This document shows, in pieces, positions 41,920 through 49,916 of a DNA stretch of 64,000 nt. The DNA comes from Phytohabitans rumicis. GTDB lineage: Bacteria; Actinomycetota; Actinomycetes; Mycobacteriales; Micromonosporaceae. Below the pieces are notes generated by a model that was not told the origin of the DNA, searched no databases, and worked only from the letters and a program-made list of their open reading frames with translations. How positions within the stretch are numbered: the first letter of the stretch is position 1; the number at the start of each line of letters is the position of its first letter. Position numbers and translations under genes: made by a program. Where the stretch lies: assembly GCF_011764445.1 (NCBI RefSeq), contig NZ_BLPG01000001.1, positions 2,418,001 to 2,482,000 of the forward strand, given 5' to 3'.

Positions 41920-44127
41920 GGGCGACGTAGAGGTCGTTCTGGCCGCGCGGGGACTCGGCGACGATCGCATCCGGGTCGACCACGATGACCGAGTCGAACT
42001 CCAGCCCCTTGGCCTGCTTGACGGTCAGGACGGCGACGTCGCCCTCCAGGTCGGACCGCTCGCCGCCCAGCTCGTCGAGGCGCCCGGCCGGGACGATCAC
42101 GCCGAGCTTGCCCTCGGCCTCCTGCTCTCGCATGAGCTTGGTGAGCAGCCCCGGCTCCAGCGGCCGGGTCCACGGCTCGACGCCGGACTGCCGTACCGAC
42201 CGGGGCGGTTCGAGCGTCGGGTCGATCTTGGCGAGGACCTCCGCGGCCACCGCCATGATCTCGGCGGGCGTGCGGTAGTTGACCCGCAGCTCGGCCAGCC
42301 GCCACCGGCCGCCGACGTACGGCTCGAACACCTCGCCCCACGAGGACGTGCCGGCCAGGTCGCCGGTCTGGGCCACGTCGCCGACCACGGTCATCGACCG
42401 GCTCGGGCAGCGCCGCATCAGCAGCCGCCACGCCATCGGCGACAGCTCCTGCGCCTCGTCGACGATCACATGACCGAACGCCCAGGAGCGGTCGGCCGCC
42501 GCCCGTTGCGCCGCGGTCAGGCGGTCGCCGTCGACGTGGCGCTCGGCCAGTTCGCTCGCCTGGACCAGGTCGGCCGCGGCCAGGATCTCGTTTTCGACCT
42601 CGTCCTCGGAGTCGGTGGCCGCGGAGCCGCGGGTGATGTCCAGCACCCCTCGGCGTACTCGATCCGGGCCCGGCGCAGCCGCTCGACCCGCGCCGCCGCG
42701 CTGGCCTCGTCCTCGCCGAGCAGCTCCGCGGCCTCGTCCAGCAGGGGCACGTCGGCGGGGCTCCAGCCACCTCTCGGCTCCCTTTGTAGCCGCGCGTCGC
42801 CCGCGGCTCTGGCCAACCGCTCGGGCGACGCGAACAGCCCGGCCACCAGCTGCTCCGGCGTGAGGATCGGCCAGAGCCAGTCCAGCGTGCCCAGCAGTTC
42901 GGGCTCCTTGCGCAGTTCGCGGCGGATCTCGGCCATGTCGGCGTCGTCGAAAATGATCTCCTCGCCGGGCGCGTCACCCTCACCGAGCGGGTCGTGCGCG
43001 TACGGGTCGAACCCGATCTTCTCGGCGAGCTGGGCCGCGAGCGCGTGCACGATCTCGGTGTCGAACACCGGCCGGGCCAGGTTGTGCGGCTTGCCCGAGC
43101 GGCGCGCCCGCTCCCGCGCCCGGCGTACCGTCTCCGGGTCGAGCCACAGCGTCTCCTGCTCGACCGCGACGGGCAGCGGCTCGTCCGGCACCCGCTGCCG
43201 GTCCCGCACCGCCGCCGCCAACACGTCCACCATGGACAGCCGGCCCTTGAGCTCGGCGACCTCGGCCGCCTCGGCGCGGCGCGCCGTCACGCCCGGAAAG
43301 AGGTCGCCGACCGTGCCCAGCAACACGCCCGTCTCGGCGAGCGACGGCAACACCTGGGAGATGTACCGCAGGAACGTCTCATTAGGACCCACCACCAGCA
43401 CGGCCCGCGTGGTCAGCTCGCGCCGGTGGGTGTAGAGCAGATACGCGGCCCGGTGCAGGGCCACCGCCGTCTTGCCGGTGCCGGGTCCACCTTGGACCAC
43501 GAGTACGCCGTCCAGCGGCGCCCGGATCACCTGGTCCTGCTCGGCCTGGATCGTCTCGACGATGTCCCGCATCCGGCCGGTGCGACTCGCGTTCAGCGCC
43601 GACAGCAGGGCTGCCTCGCCGGTCAGTCCCTCGTGGACCTCGTGCGCCTCCTCCAGGTCGAGCACCTCGTCGTCGAGGCCGACGACGGTGCGGCGGCGGG
43701 TCCGGATGTGTCGCCGCCGCCGCACTCCGTCCGGGGACGCCGCGGTCGCCAGGTAGAACGGGCGGGCCGCCGGCGCCCGCCAGTCCAGCAGCATCGCCCG
43801 GTAGTCGTGGCGCTCGTCGAAGATGCCGATCCGCCCGATGTACCGGGTGTCGCCGTCGTCGGTGTCGCTTTTGTGGAAGTCCAGGCGGCCGAAGCACAGC
43901 CCGTGCTCCACCGCGCCGTACTGGGCCACCTGGTCGGTGTAGAGGGCGACCCCGCTCTCCCGTTCCGACCGGGCCTGCGGCGTGCCACCGGTCTGCCGCA
44001 ACACCCTGGCCAACCGGTTCGCGGACTGCTCGCGCATCTCGTCCAGCCGCTCGTAGAGCGCCGAGACGTACTCCTGCTCCTGGCCGATATCCTGCTCCCG
44101 GCCGATATCCGCGGAATTGCTTGACAA
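41876..44127 (-). CDS. helD: HelD-type SF1 helicase, RNA polymerase-recycling factor (one frameshift as read)
   Basis: About 750 residues after repair. N-terminal coiled part ('EYVSALYERLDEMREQSANRLARVL'), HelD-specific 'YIGRIGIFDERHDYRAMLLDWRAPAARPFYLA' and 'RRRRHIRTRRRTVVGLDDE', Walker A 'VQGGPGTGKTAVALHRAAYLLY', and after the break 'HVIVDEAQELSPMAWRLLMRRCP', 'AELRVNYRTPAEIM', 'VLTVKQAKGLEFDSVIVVDP' and 'LYVALTRATQRLGIL'. HelD releases stalled RNA polymerase from nucleic acid; related HelR proteins protect against rifamycins. Frame break at 42646-42649 is repaired by one base to 'EYAEGVLDITRG'. TTG 44127 is used as the start, with AGGGAG before it. A repeat 'DIGREQ' / 'DIGQEQ' lies at residues 7-19. 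Confidence 0.85.
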
Positions 44128-44215
44128 AGCCGCTCCCTGGTGGTCTATACTTTGTCGGTCAAGAGGTCAGTTTTCGCTGCCCTCTTTTTTGTTGTTCAAC
44201 CGACAAAGATACATC
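44121..44215. promoter_or_regulatory. AT-rich dyads and promoter-like boxes upstream of helD
   Basis: GACAAAG occurs three times: direct at 44123-44129 and 44202-44208, inverted (CTTTGTC) at 44150-44156. CTTTGTCGGT and ACCGACAAAG form a 10-bp inverted repeat. On the plus strand there is TTGACA (44121-44126) and TATACT (44146-44151), 19 bp apart, followed by AAGAGG...CCTCTTTTTT. On the minus strand TATAGA could be the -10 of helD. Control region of helD; details uncertain. Confidence 0.5.
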
Positions 44216-46445
44216 CTACGGCTCGCCGTAGATGATCCCCTTCCGTTGGTGGCCAGGTACACGCGGCCGTACACGCGGGGGTCGCCGGTGATGGCGGCGC
44301 CGGTCCAGGCGTACTGGTGGCGGTCGTCGTTGATGCGCTGCCAGCGCCGGCCGGCGTCGGCCGAGCGGAAGATGCCGCGGACGCCGCGGACCTTCGCGGT
44401 GATGAAGATGTTTCCGCCCTTGCCAAAGCCGACAGCGTCGGCCTCGTCTACGTTGGACAGTCGGGTGAAGGACGCGCCCCCGTCGGTGGAGTGCCACAGG
44501 CCGTAGACGCCGCTCGTCGCGTTGCCGCCAGCCAGCCAGACGTCACCGGCCTTGCCGGGCAGCGCCTTGAAGCGCACGTTGCCCTCGGCCGGCAGGCCCG
44601 TTGCGGGCGTGGCCGCGAACGTCGCACCGCCGTCCGCGCTGGCGTAGAACACTCCGCCCGCCACCGCGTAGAAGCGGGCCGGGTCGACCCGGTCGGACTC
44701 GACGGTCGCGCCCTGCGGCACGCCCGCCGCGGCCGTCCACGTCGCGCCGCCGTCGGCGGACCAGCTCACCGGAGCACCGCCGGGCGCCCACACGGTACGG
44801 CTGCCGTCCGCGCCCACCGCGACCGTCCCGCCACCGCTGACCCCGGGCGGCTCGGTGGCGGCCGGAGTCCACGTCGTACCCCCGTCGGTGGAGATACCGA
44901 ACCGCGGCGCGTTGCCGTTGCCGGACCGGACGATGACGGCGGGGGCGAGCCCGGCGAAGTCCAGGCTCGTGGTGCTGCTGATGGTCGGGTTGGCGTACAT
45001 GGTGCCCGGCCGGGTGAAGTCCGTGTGCACGAAGCCGCCCACGTCGAGGACGGCCGACAGCAGGTGCGCGCCCTCCGGCGGGCTGATCAGGTCCTGCACC
45101 GCGGTCTCCTCCAGCCCGCGCGCCCGTACGGAGATGTGCACCGTCCCGCCGGCGTCCCAGTCGGTGAGGTTGTCGGTGCCGTAGACGGTCGCGCCGGTGC
45201 CGTAGAGCAGGTGGTCGGAGTCGAACGGGTCGATCTCCACCGACTCGGTCATCCAGCCCAGCTTCGGCGCCTGCTCGGGCGGCGCGGGCGTGCTGTTCCA
45301 GGTCAGCCAGGGCGACTCGGAGATGTCGATGTCGTACCGGTTGGCCCGGTCCGGCCAGCCGAGGAAGTCCCAGGCCCGGGTCCACGTCGCGCCGCGGTCC
45401 GTGCTGCGGAAGAAGACGGTGTCCGGCCACCAGGAGATCTGCGTCGCCACCATGAGGGTGGTGGGGTTCTGCCGGTCGATGGTGAGTCCGCTGTAGCCCC
45501 ATCCGCCGTTTGGATCTGGGGTGATCCGCGCCCACTCGCCCGTGCCCGTGTTCAGCCGCCACACCTCGCCCCTGCCCCCGTCGTACGGCCCGGCGGTGTC
45601 GCTCGTCGCGAGGTAGAGGAAGCCGCCCACGTGGTCCAGGACGCCCTTGTGCGGGAGGTAGCCGGTTGGCTGACCGGGCACCCGCTCCCAGGTCGCGCCG
45701 GCGTCGGTGGAGCGGTAGAGGATGTTCTCCTTGTCCGCGACGCCGACGTAGATGGTGCGCCTCGTCGGATCGGGCGTCACCCAGAGGATGCCCTGGTTGT
45801 CGCTGGAGTAGCCGCTGGTGTCGTTCGGGTCCGGTACGTAGTTGCCCGGGTTCGGGAAGCTGCTCACCGGTTGCCAGGTCGCCCCGAAGTTGGTGCTCCG
45901 CCACAGCCCGTTCCCCCGCGTACGCCCAGGTAGAGCACGTTGTTGCGGTGCGGGTCCACGGCCAGCCGCTCCCCCATGCCGCGCCCCGGCATGTTGCCGC
46001 CCAGCTTGAACGGCAGCGGGCTCGCCCGCCACGTCGCACCCCGGTCGCGGGAGCGCAGGATGGCGCCGTTGTTCGGATCCCAATCATTCGTGTATGTGCC
46101 GACGGCCGCGTACACCCGATCGGGGTCGACCGGGTCGGTGGCGAGGCTGACCACGCCGGTGTAGCCCCACTGGTCCCAGCCCACCCAGTCGAGCAGCGGG
46201 ACCCACCGCTTCTTCGCCCGACTCCAGCGGTACGCGCCGCCGATGTCGGTACGGGCGTACACCAGGCCGGGCTCGGTCTGGTTGAAGACGATGCCGGGCA
46301 CGAACCCGCCACCGACGATCTCGACGTTTCGCCATGTGTAGCCGCTGGATCCGGCCTTTGCTGGTTCGGATATGAGGGCCTGAGCCGCCGCCCCGGCGGC
46401 CCCCGCCGCCAGCAGGCCGCGGCGGGAGATGTGCGCACCTGTCAT
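44216..46445 (-). CDS. GH74 xyloglucanase, Tat-exported (two frameshifts as read)
   Basis: About 743 residues after repair. Tat signal 'ISRRGLLAAGAAGAAAQALI' at the N-terminus, then two seven-bladed propeller halves with the GH74 features 'WRNVEIVGGGFVPGIVFNQTEPGLVYARTDIGGAYRW' (in pieces), 'PVDPDRVYAAVGTYTN', and many Asp-box repeats ('SRDRGATWRAS', 'STDAGATWERV', 'SADGGATWTAAAG'). Breaks at 45913-45917 and 44237-44240; one G each restores 'VRGGNGLWRSTNFGATW' and the usual end 'ATNGRGIIYGEP', with the stop at 44216. The enzyme cleaves the xyloglucan backbone outside the cell. A 6-9-6 dyad lies upstream. Confidence 0.88.
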
Positions 46446-46483
46446 GGGCCAGATTCGACATCCTCGATGGAGGTGCCGTCAAT

Positions 46484-46504
46484 AGTTGGGACGGTAAACC
46501 AACT
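46484..46504. promoter_or_regulatory. Dyad upstream of the GH74 gene
   Basis: AGTTGG and CCAACT (6-bp arms, 9-base spacer) stand 39-59 bp before the GH74 start, with GGTTAACC 26 bp further up. Operator-like, owner unknown. Confidence 0.4.
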
Positions 46505-46638
46505 CCGGACTGAGCTCGGTGGGGTTAACCGACTCGGCGGTAACCTAGTGGCCGTACCGCCGAATGCGAAAGCTTGCCAAGGTGGCCGATGATGGGACGG
46601 AAGCCCTGCTCAGAGGCTGTCAAACGGAGGGAAACGCT

Positions 46639-46830
46639 GTGACAGATGCGACACCGTCGGTGAACGACCCCGCGGCCACCACCCCGACGGAAGCGACCTG
46701 CCAGCACTGCGGCCTGTCCCTGGCCCTGGACGACATCTGGGGCTGGGTCCACAAGAACGGCCAGTACCTCTGCTACGACCCCAACACCGGCGAGCCGATG
46801 TCGCTGCCGGCCCAGCCCGCGTACGTCTGA
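46639..46830 (+). CDS. Small Cys-containing protein, unknown
   Basis: 63 residues from GTG 46639 with GGAGGG ten bases upstream. The N-terminus is disordered and acidic/Thr-rich; the second half reads 'ATCQHCGLSLALDDIWGWVHKNGQYLCYD', with C-x-x-C and a third Cys, so one metal or disulfide site of a broken zinc-ribbon type is possible. No family known to me. Downstream gene on the same strand begins 18 bp later. Confidence 0.6.
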   Translation: MTDATPSVNDPAATTPTEATCQHCGLSLALDDIWGWVHKNGQYLCYDPNTGEPMSLPAQPAYV

Positions 46831-46848
46831 CGGCGGTAGGGTGTCGGC

Positions 46849-47210
46849 GTGGAGGTCGGCGCCAAGCTGCAGATCCGTACCGGCCAGCGGGTAGCCGTGC
46901 TGGACGCCCCGCCGAGGTCGCGGTCGCGCTGCCGGACGGCGCCACCCGAGTCACCGAGGCCGGCGAGGCCGACGCGGTGATCGCGTTCGTCCTGGACAAC
47001 GCCGGACTGGCCGGCCAGGCCACCGCCGCCACCCTCGACGCCGCCCGCGCCGACCGGCTGGCCTGGATCGCGTACCCGAAGGCCGGCCAGCTCGGCACCG
47101 ACCTCAACCGCGACCGGCTCGCGGCGACGCTCGCCGGCCGCGGCGTCCGGCCGGTACGCCAGGTCTCGATCGATCCAGTCTGGTCCGCGCTCCGCTTCCG
47201 CCCCGCCTGA
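46849..47210 (+). CDS. Conserved hypothetical protein (one frameshift as read)
   Basis: About 120 residues after repair. From GTG 46849 it reads 'VEVGAKLQIRTGQRVAVLDA', then 'EVAVALPDGATRVTEAGEAD', 'VIAFVLDNAGLAGQATAATL', 'LAWIAYPKAGQLGTDLNRD', 'ATLAGRGVRPVRQVSID' and 'WSALRFRPA'. The strings 'WIAYPK..', 'TDLNRD' and the final 'WSALRFRP' are shared by a widespread bacterial protein of unknown function, sometimes labelled DUF3052-like. Frame break at 46907-46910 is repaired by one C. Likely cytoplasmic. Confidence 0.65.
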
Positions 47211-47582
47211 CCACTCCCGCTCGCTCGCCGCGCCCTCCCCGCGAGCTCTCCTCGCGGGCTCTTCTCGCGCGGGCCGCGCCCTCCTCGCGCGGGCCGCGCC
47301 CTCCTCGCGCTGGCCGCGTCGATCAAGGGCTCCCTCGCCGATCAAGGGCATATGGCCGCGGTTTGATCTCCGATCCACGACCGTATGCCCTTGATCGACG
47401 CACAAATCCTTGATCGACGCGGCGGGAGGCGGCGCGGTGTCGCGCCATGCGCGGCGCATCGCGCCGCGAGCCGCGGCGGCGCCGCGAGGTCGGCGGGCCG
47501 CGGAGGCGGGCGGACGGGGTGATGGGGTCGCGGGACGGGGGTTTCGGGTCCACGATGGAAAGGTCAGGCCAAGGGAGGCAGC
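47211..47582. repeat. 372-bp gene-free stretch: 20-bp tandem repeat and family-1 copy 5
   Basis: A 20-bp unit (CTCCTCGCGCGGGCCGCGCC) is present three times at 47261-47320, the outer copies with one to two changes. It runs directly into a family-1 hairpin at 47321-47420 (inner arms of type GGGCATATGG). The rest is GC-rich with no supported gene. Confidence 0.7.
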
Positions 47583-48194
47583 ATGCCGCGTCTGTTGCCG
47601 CGCATCTCGCCCGAGCCGCCGCCGGAGTACGTGGCGTTCGTCGAGCACCATCTCGACGCGCTCCGGCGCGACGCGGCCCGGGTCGTGGGTACCGAGCGGG
47701 ACGCCGACCACCTCTATCCCGACGTGCTGACCGATGTCGCGACCCGGTGGCGCTGGCTGGAGTTGCAGCGCACCCGCCTGCGCCAGCCGGGGGCCACCGA
47801 TCTGTACCTGCGGCGTGCGTTCAGCCGCCGGGCGGAGCACTGGCAGGCGCCCGAGTTGCTGCCGCTCGACGCCGACGTGTGGCCGGTGGAGGTGCAGGTG
47901 TGGTCCGCCGGCACGGTCGAGCCGCCGGGACCGCCGCTGCGCCCGGCCCTGTCGAGCGTCGCCCTCCGGCTCGCGCCGCACCTGGACCCGACGCAGCGCC
48001 CCAGGGCTGGGCCGCTGGGCGAGGCGGCGGTGGCGTGGTGGCACGCCTGCGAGACACACCGGCGCCGGCGCAGGATCGCCGCGGTCGTCGTCGCCCTCGT
48101 CCTGCTCGCGCTCACCAACCGGCTGCCGCAGGACGAGCGGGTACGCGCGGAGGGGGTTGCGCTCCGGCCGGATCGGAGTACTGTATCGATTTAG
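47583..48194 (+). CDS. Putative membrane-associated protein, unknown
   Basis: 203 residues from ATG 47583, purine-rich GGGAGGCA before it. The first 165 residues are soluble and Arg/Leu-rich ('YVAFVEHHLDALRRDAARVVG', 'DHLYPDVLTDVATRWRWLEL', 'YLRRAFSRRAEHW'), which resembles the N-terminal helices of sigma-factor-like or DUF-type proteins but without the DNA-binding part. Near the C-terminus is one helix 'RRIAAVVVALVLLALTNRL'. A tail-anchored protein is likely. The stop lies within the LacI operator region; LacI starts 37 bp on. Confidence 0.65.
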   Translation: MPRLLPRISPEPPPEYVAFVEHHLDALRRDAARVVGTERDADHLYPDVLTDVATRWRWLELQRTRLRQPGATDLYLRRAFSRRAEHWQAPELLPLDADVWPVEVQVWSAGTVEPPGPPLRPALSSVALRLAPHLDPTQRPRAGPLGEAAVAWWHACETHRRRRRIAAVVVALVLLALTNRLPQDERVRAEGVALRPDRSTVSI

Positions 48195-48213
48195 AAGCAC
48201 TGGATCGATACAG
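48181..48213. promoter_or_regulatory. Candidate LacI operator
   Basis: Perfect arms CTGTATCGAT (48181-48190) and ATCGATACAG (48204-48213), separated by 13 bp and ending 18 bp before ATG 48232. Probably an autoregulatory site for the LacI-family protein. Confidence 0.6.
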
Positions 48214-48231
48214 AAGGACCGGCCCGACGCC

Positions 48232-49301
48232 ATGAAGCCCACGCTGCAGACCATCGCCGATGCCGTCGGCGTATCGCGCAGCACCGTCTCCAACGCGTAC
48301 GGCCGGCCGGACCAGCTCTCCCCGAGCTGCGCGAGCGGATCTTCGCGGCGGCTCGGGAGCTGGGCTACTCGGGGCCCAACCCGACGGCCCGCTCGCTGCG
48401 CCGGGGTCGCGCCGGGGCGATTGGAGTGCTGTTCACACCAGCCCTGTCGTACGCGTTCACCGACCCGTACGCGGTGCAGTATCTGCGCGGGCTGGCCGAG
48501 GTCGCCGAGCGTCACGAGACAGGGCTGCTGCTCGTGCCGCTGGCTGCCGACCCCGAGGGCGCCCTGAGCGCCGTGCAGAACGCGGCTGTCGACGGCTTCT
48601 GCTTCTACTGCGTCCCGGAGTGGTACCGGGCGATGGCCGCCGCCCAGGCACGCGGCCTGCCGGTGGTGAGCTCCGAGCAGCCGGGCGAGAGCTGGCCGGA
48701 CGCGTACTTCGTCGGCGTCGACGAGGTGGCAGCCACCCGCGTGGCAGGCGAGCACATCGTCCACCTCGGACACCGGCGCATCGCGGTGATCGGCGACTAC
48801 CTGAGCACCGACCGCGCGACCCGCCTGCTGAGTGTGCCGGCGCCCGAGGACCTGCCGTCGTACGTGAGTCGCGAGCGGCTGCGTGGCTACCGCGACGCGT
48901 TTCGCGCCGGTGGTCTGGAGTGGACGGAGATCGTCACCGTCAACGCCCACGGCAACAGTCGCGAGGAGGGTGCGGCCGCCGCGGCGTACGCGCTCGATCG
49001 CGCACCGCGCCCCACGGCGGTGGTGGCGCTGACCGACATCCTCGCGCTGGGGGTCCTGGACGCGGTCGCCGCGCGGGGCCTGCAACCGGGGCGGGACGTG
49101 TCGGTCGTCGGCTTCGACGACATCCCGGATGCGGATGGCGCTCACCTGACCACCGTCCGGCAGCCGGCCTTCGAGCGGGGCCGCATCGCCGGAGCACTGT
49201 TGCTCGAACCGCCGACCGACCCGGCTGGCCGGCACGTCGTCCTGCCCACCGAACTCATCGTCCGGGCCTCCACCGGTCCGGCACCGACAAGGGGTATCTG
49301 A
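48232..49301 (+). CDS. LacI-family transcriptional regulator (one frameshift as read)
   Basis: About 356 residues after repair. N-terminal LacI HTH 'TLQTIADAVGVSRSTVSNAYGRPDQLSP', hinge helix 'ERIFAAARELGYSGPNPTAR', then the periplasmic-binding-like effector domain ('GAIGVLFTPALSYAFTDPYAVQYLRGLAEVAERHETGLLLVPL', split across strands; 'VDGFCFYCVPEW', 'FVGVDEVAATRVAGEHIVHLGHRRIAVIGD', 'DVSVVGFDDIPDADGAHLTTVRQP'). The break at 48320-48323 is repaired by one C. Sugar-sensing repressor; its own operator lies just upstream. It has no transport or enzyme gene beside it, so targets are elsewhere. Confidence 0.88.
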
Positions 49302-49504
49302 TGTTGGATCCAACCGCCATGATCCTCGCTGACAAGGCGACCCGGCACCACGTCATGTCCGCCCGGCCGGCAGCGCCTACCGCGCCCGAACGCCCGCCGC
49401 GGCAGCGCGCCGAGGGCATGCGTCTCGCCGCCGCCGTGGTGCTGCGCCGGCTGGCCGACCGGGTTGAGCCGCGCCGCGTGGAGACCTGCGTACCCGCGTC
49501 GTAG
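49301..49504 (+). CDS. Small protein coupled to LacI, unknown
   Basis: 67 residues. The ATG 49301 shares its A with the LacI stop (TGATG), a sign of translational coupling. The sequence 'MLDPTAMILADKATRHHVMS' followed by a Pro/Arg-rich linker and 'AAAVVLRRLADRVEPRRVE' has no recognised domain. Basic, soluble. Confidence 0.45.
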   Translation: MLDPTAMILADKATRHHVMSARPAAPTAPERPPRQRAEGMRLAAAVVLRRLADRVEPRRVETCVPAS

Positions 49505-49569
49505 GCGGCCTTCGTAAGTCACTAAGGTGGCGGATTTCTCGTACGTCCCGCTCCGCGACGCTAGGTCAT

Positions 49570-49782
49570 GTGAGCGTTATGCATCGAGGCGACGAGGACC
49601 TCCACTACAGCGACAACTCCCACCGCTGGATCGCCCCGCCGGAGATCGACCAGGCCATCTGGGAGGCGGGTCTCCGGGCGCACATGGCCCAGCACCGTTC
49701 GACAATGGGTGGCCCCTTCAACATCAACGAGCTGATAGAGGTGCCGCCTCCGCGGCGCATTCCGCGGCAGCGGGCAGCTTAA
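49570..49782 (+). CDS. Small protein, unknown
   Basis: 70 residues from GTG 49570 or, more likely, the ATG nine bases later. It reads 'HRGDEDLHYSDNSHRWIAPPEIDQAIWEAGLRAHMAQHRS' (in two parts), 'GPFNINELIEVPPPRRIP'. Tyr/Trp/His-rich first half, no membrane segment. Codon use is GC3-rich like true genes. It converges on the LAL regulator, with a 31-nt palindrome between them. No family recognised. Confidence 0.5.
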   Translation: MSVMHRGDEDLHYSDNSHRWIAPPEIDQAIWEAGLRAHMAQHRSTMGGPFNINELIEVPPPRRIPRQRAA

Positions 49783-49833
49783 CCAGTCGTCAGTCACGCA
49801 GCGGCAGGTCTTGGATTTCCAGGGCCTGCCGCG

Positions 49834-49864
49834 CTCTGCGTTTTGCATTATGCAAAATGCAGAG
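49834..49864. terminator. 31-nt palindrome between convergent genes
   Basis: CTCTGC-TTTTGCAT-T-ATGCAAAA-GCAGAG, one mismatched pair. AT-rich core, unusual for the region. It lies between the small gene (ends 49782) and the LAL gene stop (49917), so it may terminate either; a similar 13-mer occurs at 53258-53270. Confidence 0.5.
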
Positions 49865-49916
49865 CGATTCGCCCTGTTTGCCGTCCGTTAACCTTGCCAC
49901 CCGCCCTTAACGAACG

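Noticed and set aside
274-49301. Programmed ribosomal frameshifting as a shared mechanism
   Set aside because: The sites have no common slippery heptamer or downstream structure, occur in unrelated genes, and always need the same kind of one-base insertion; sequencing error is simpler.
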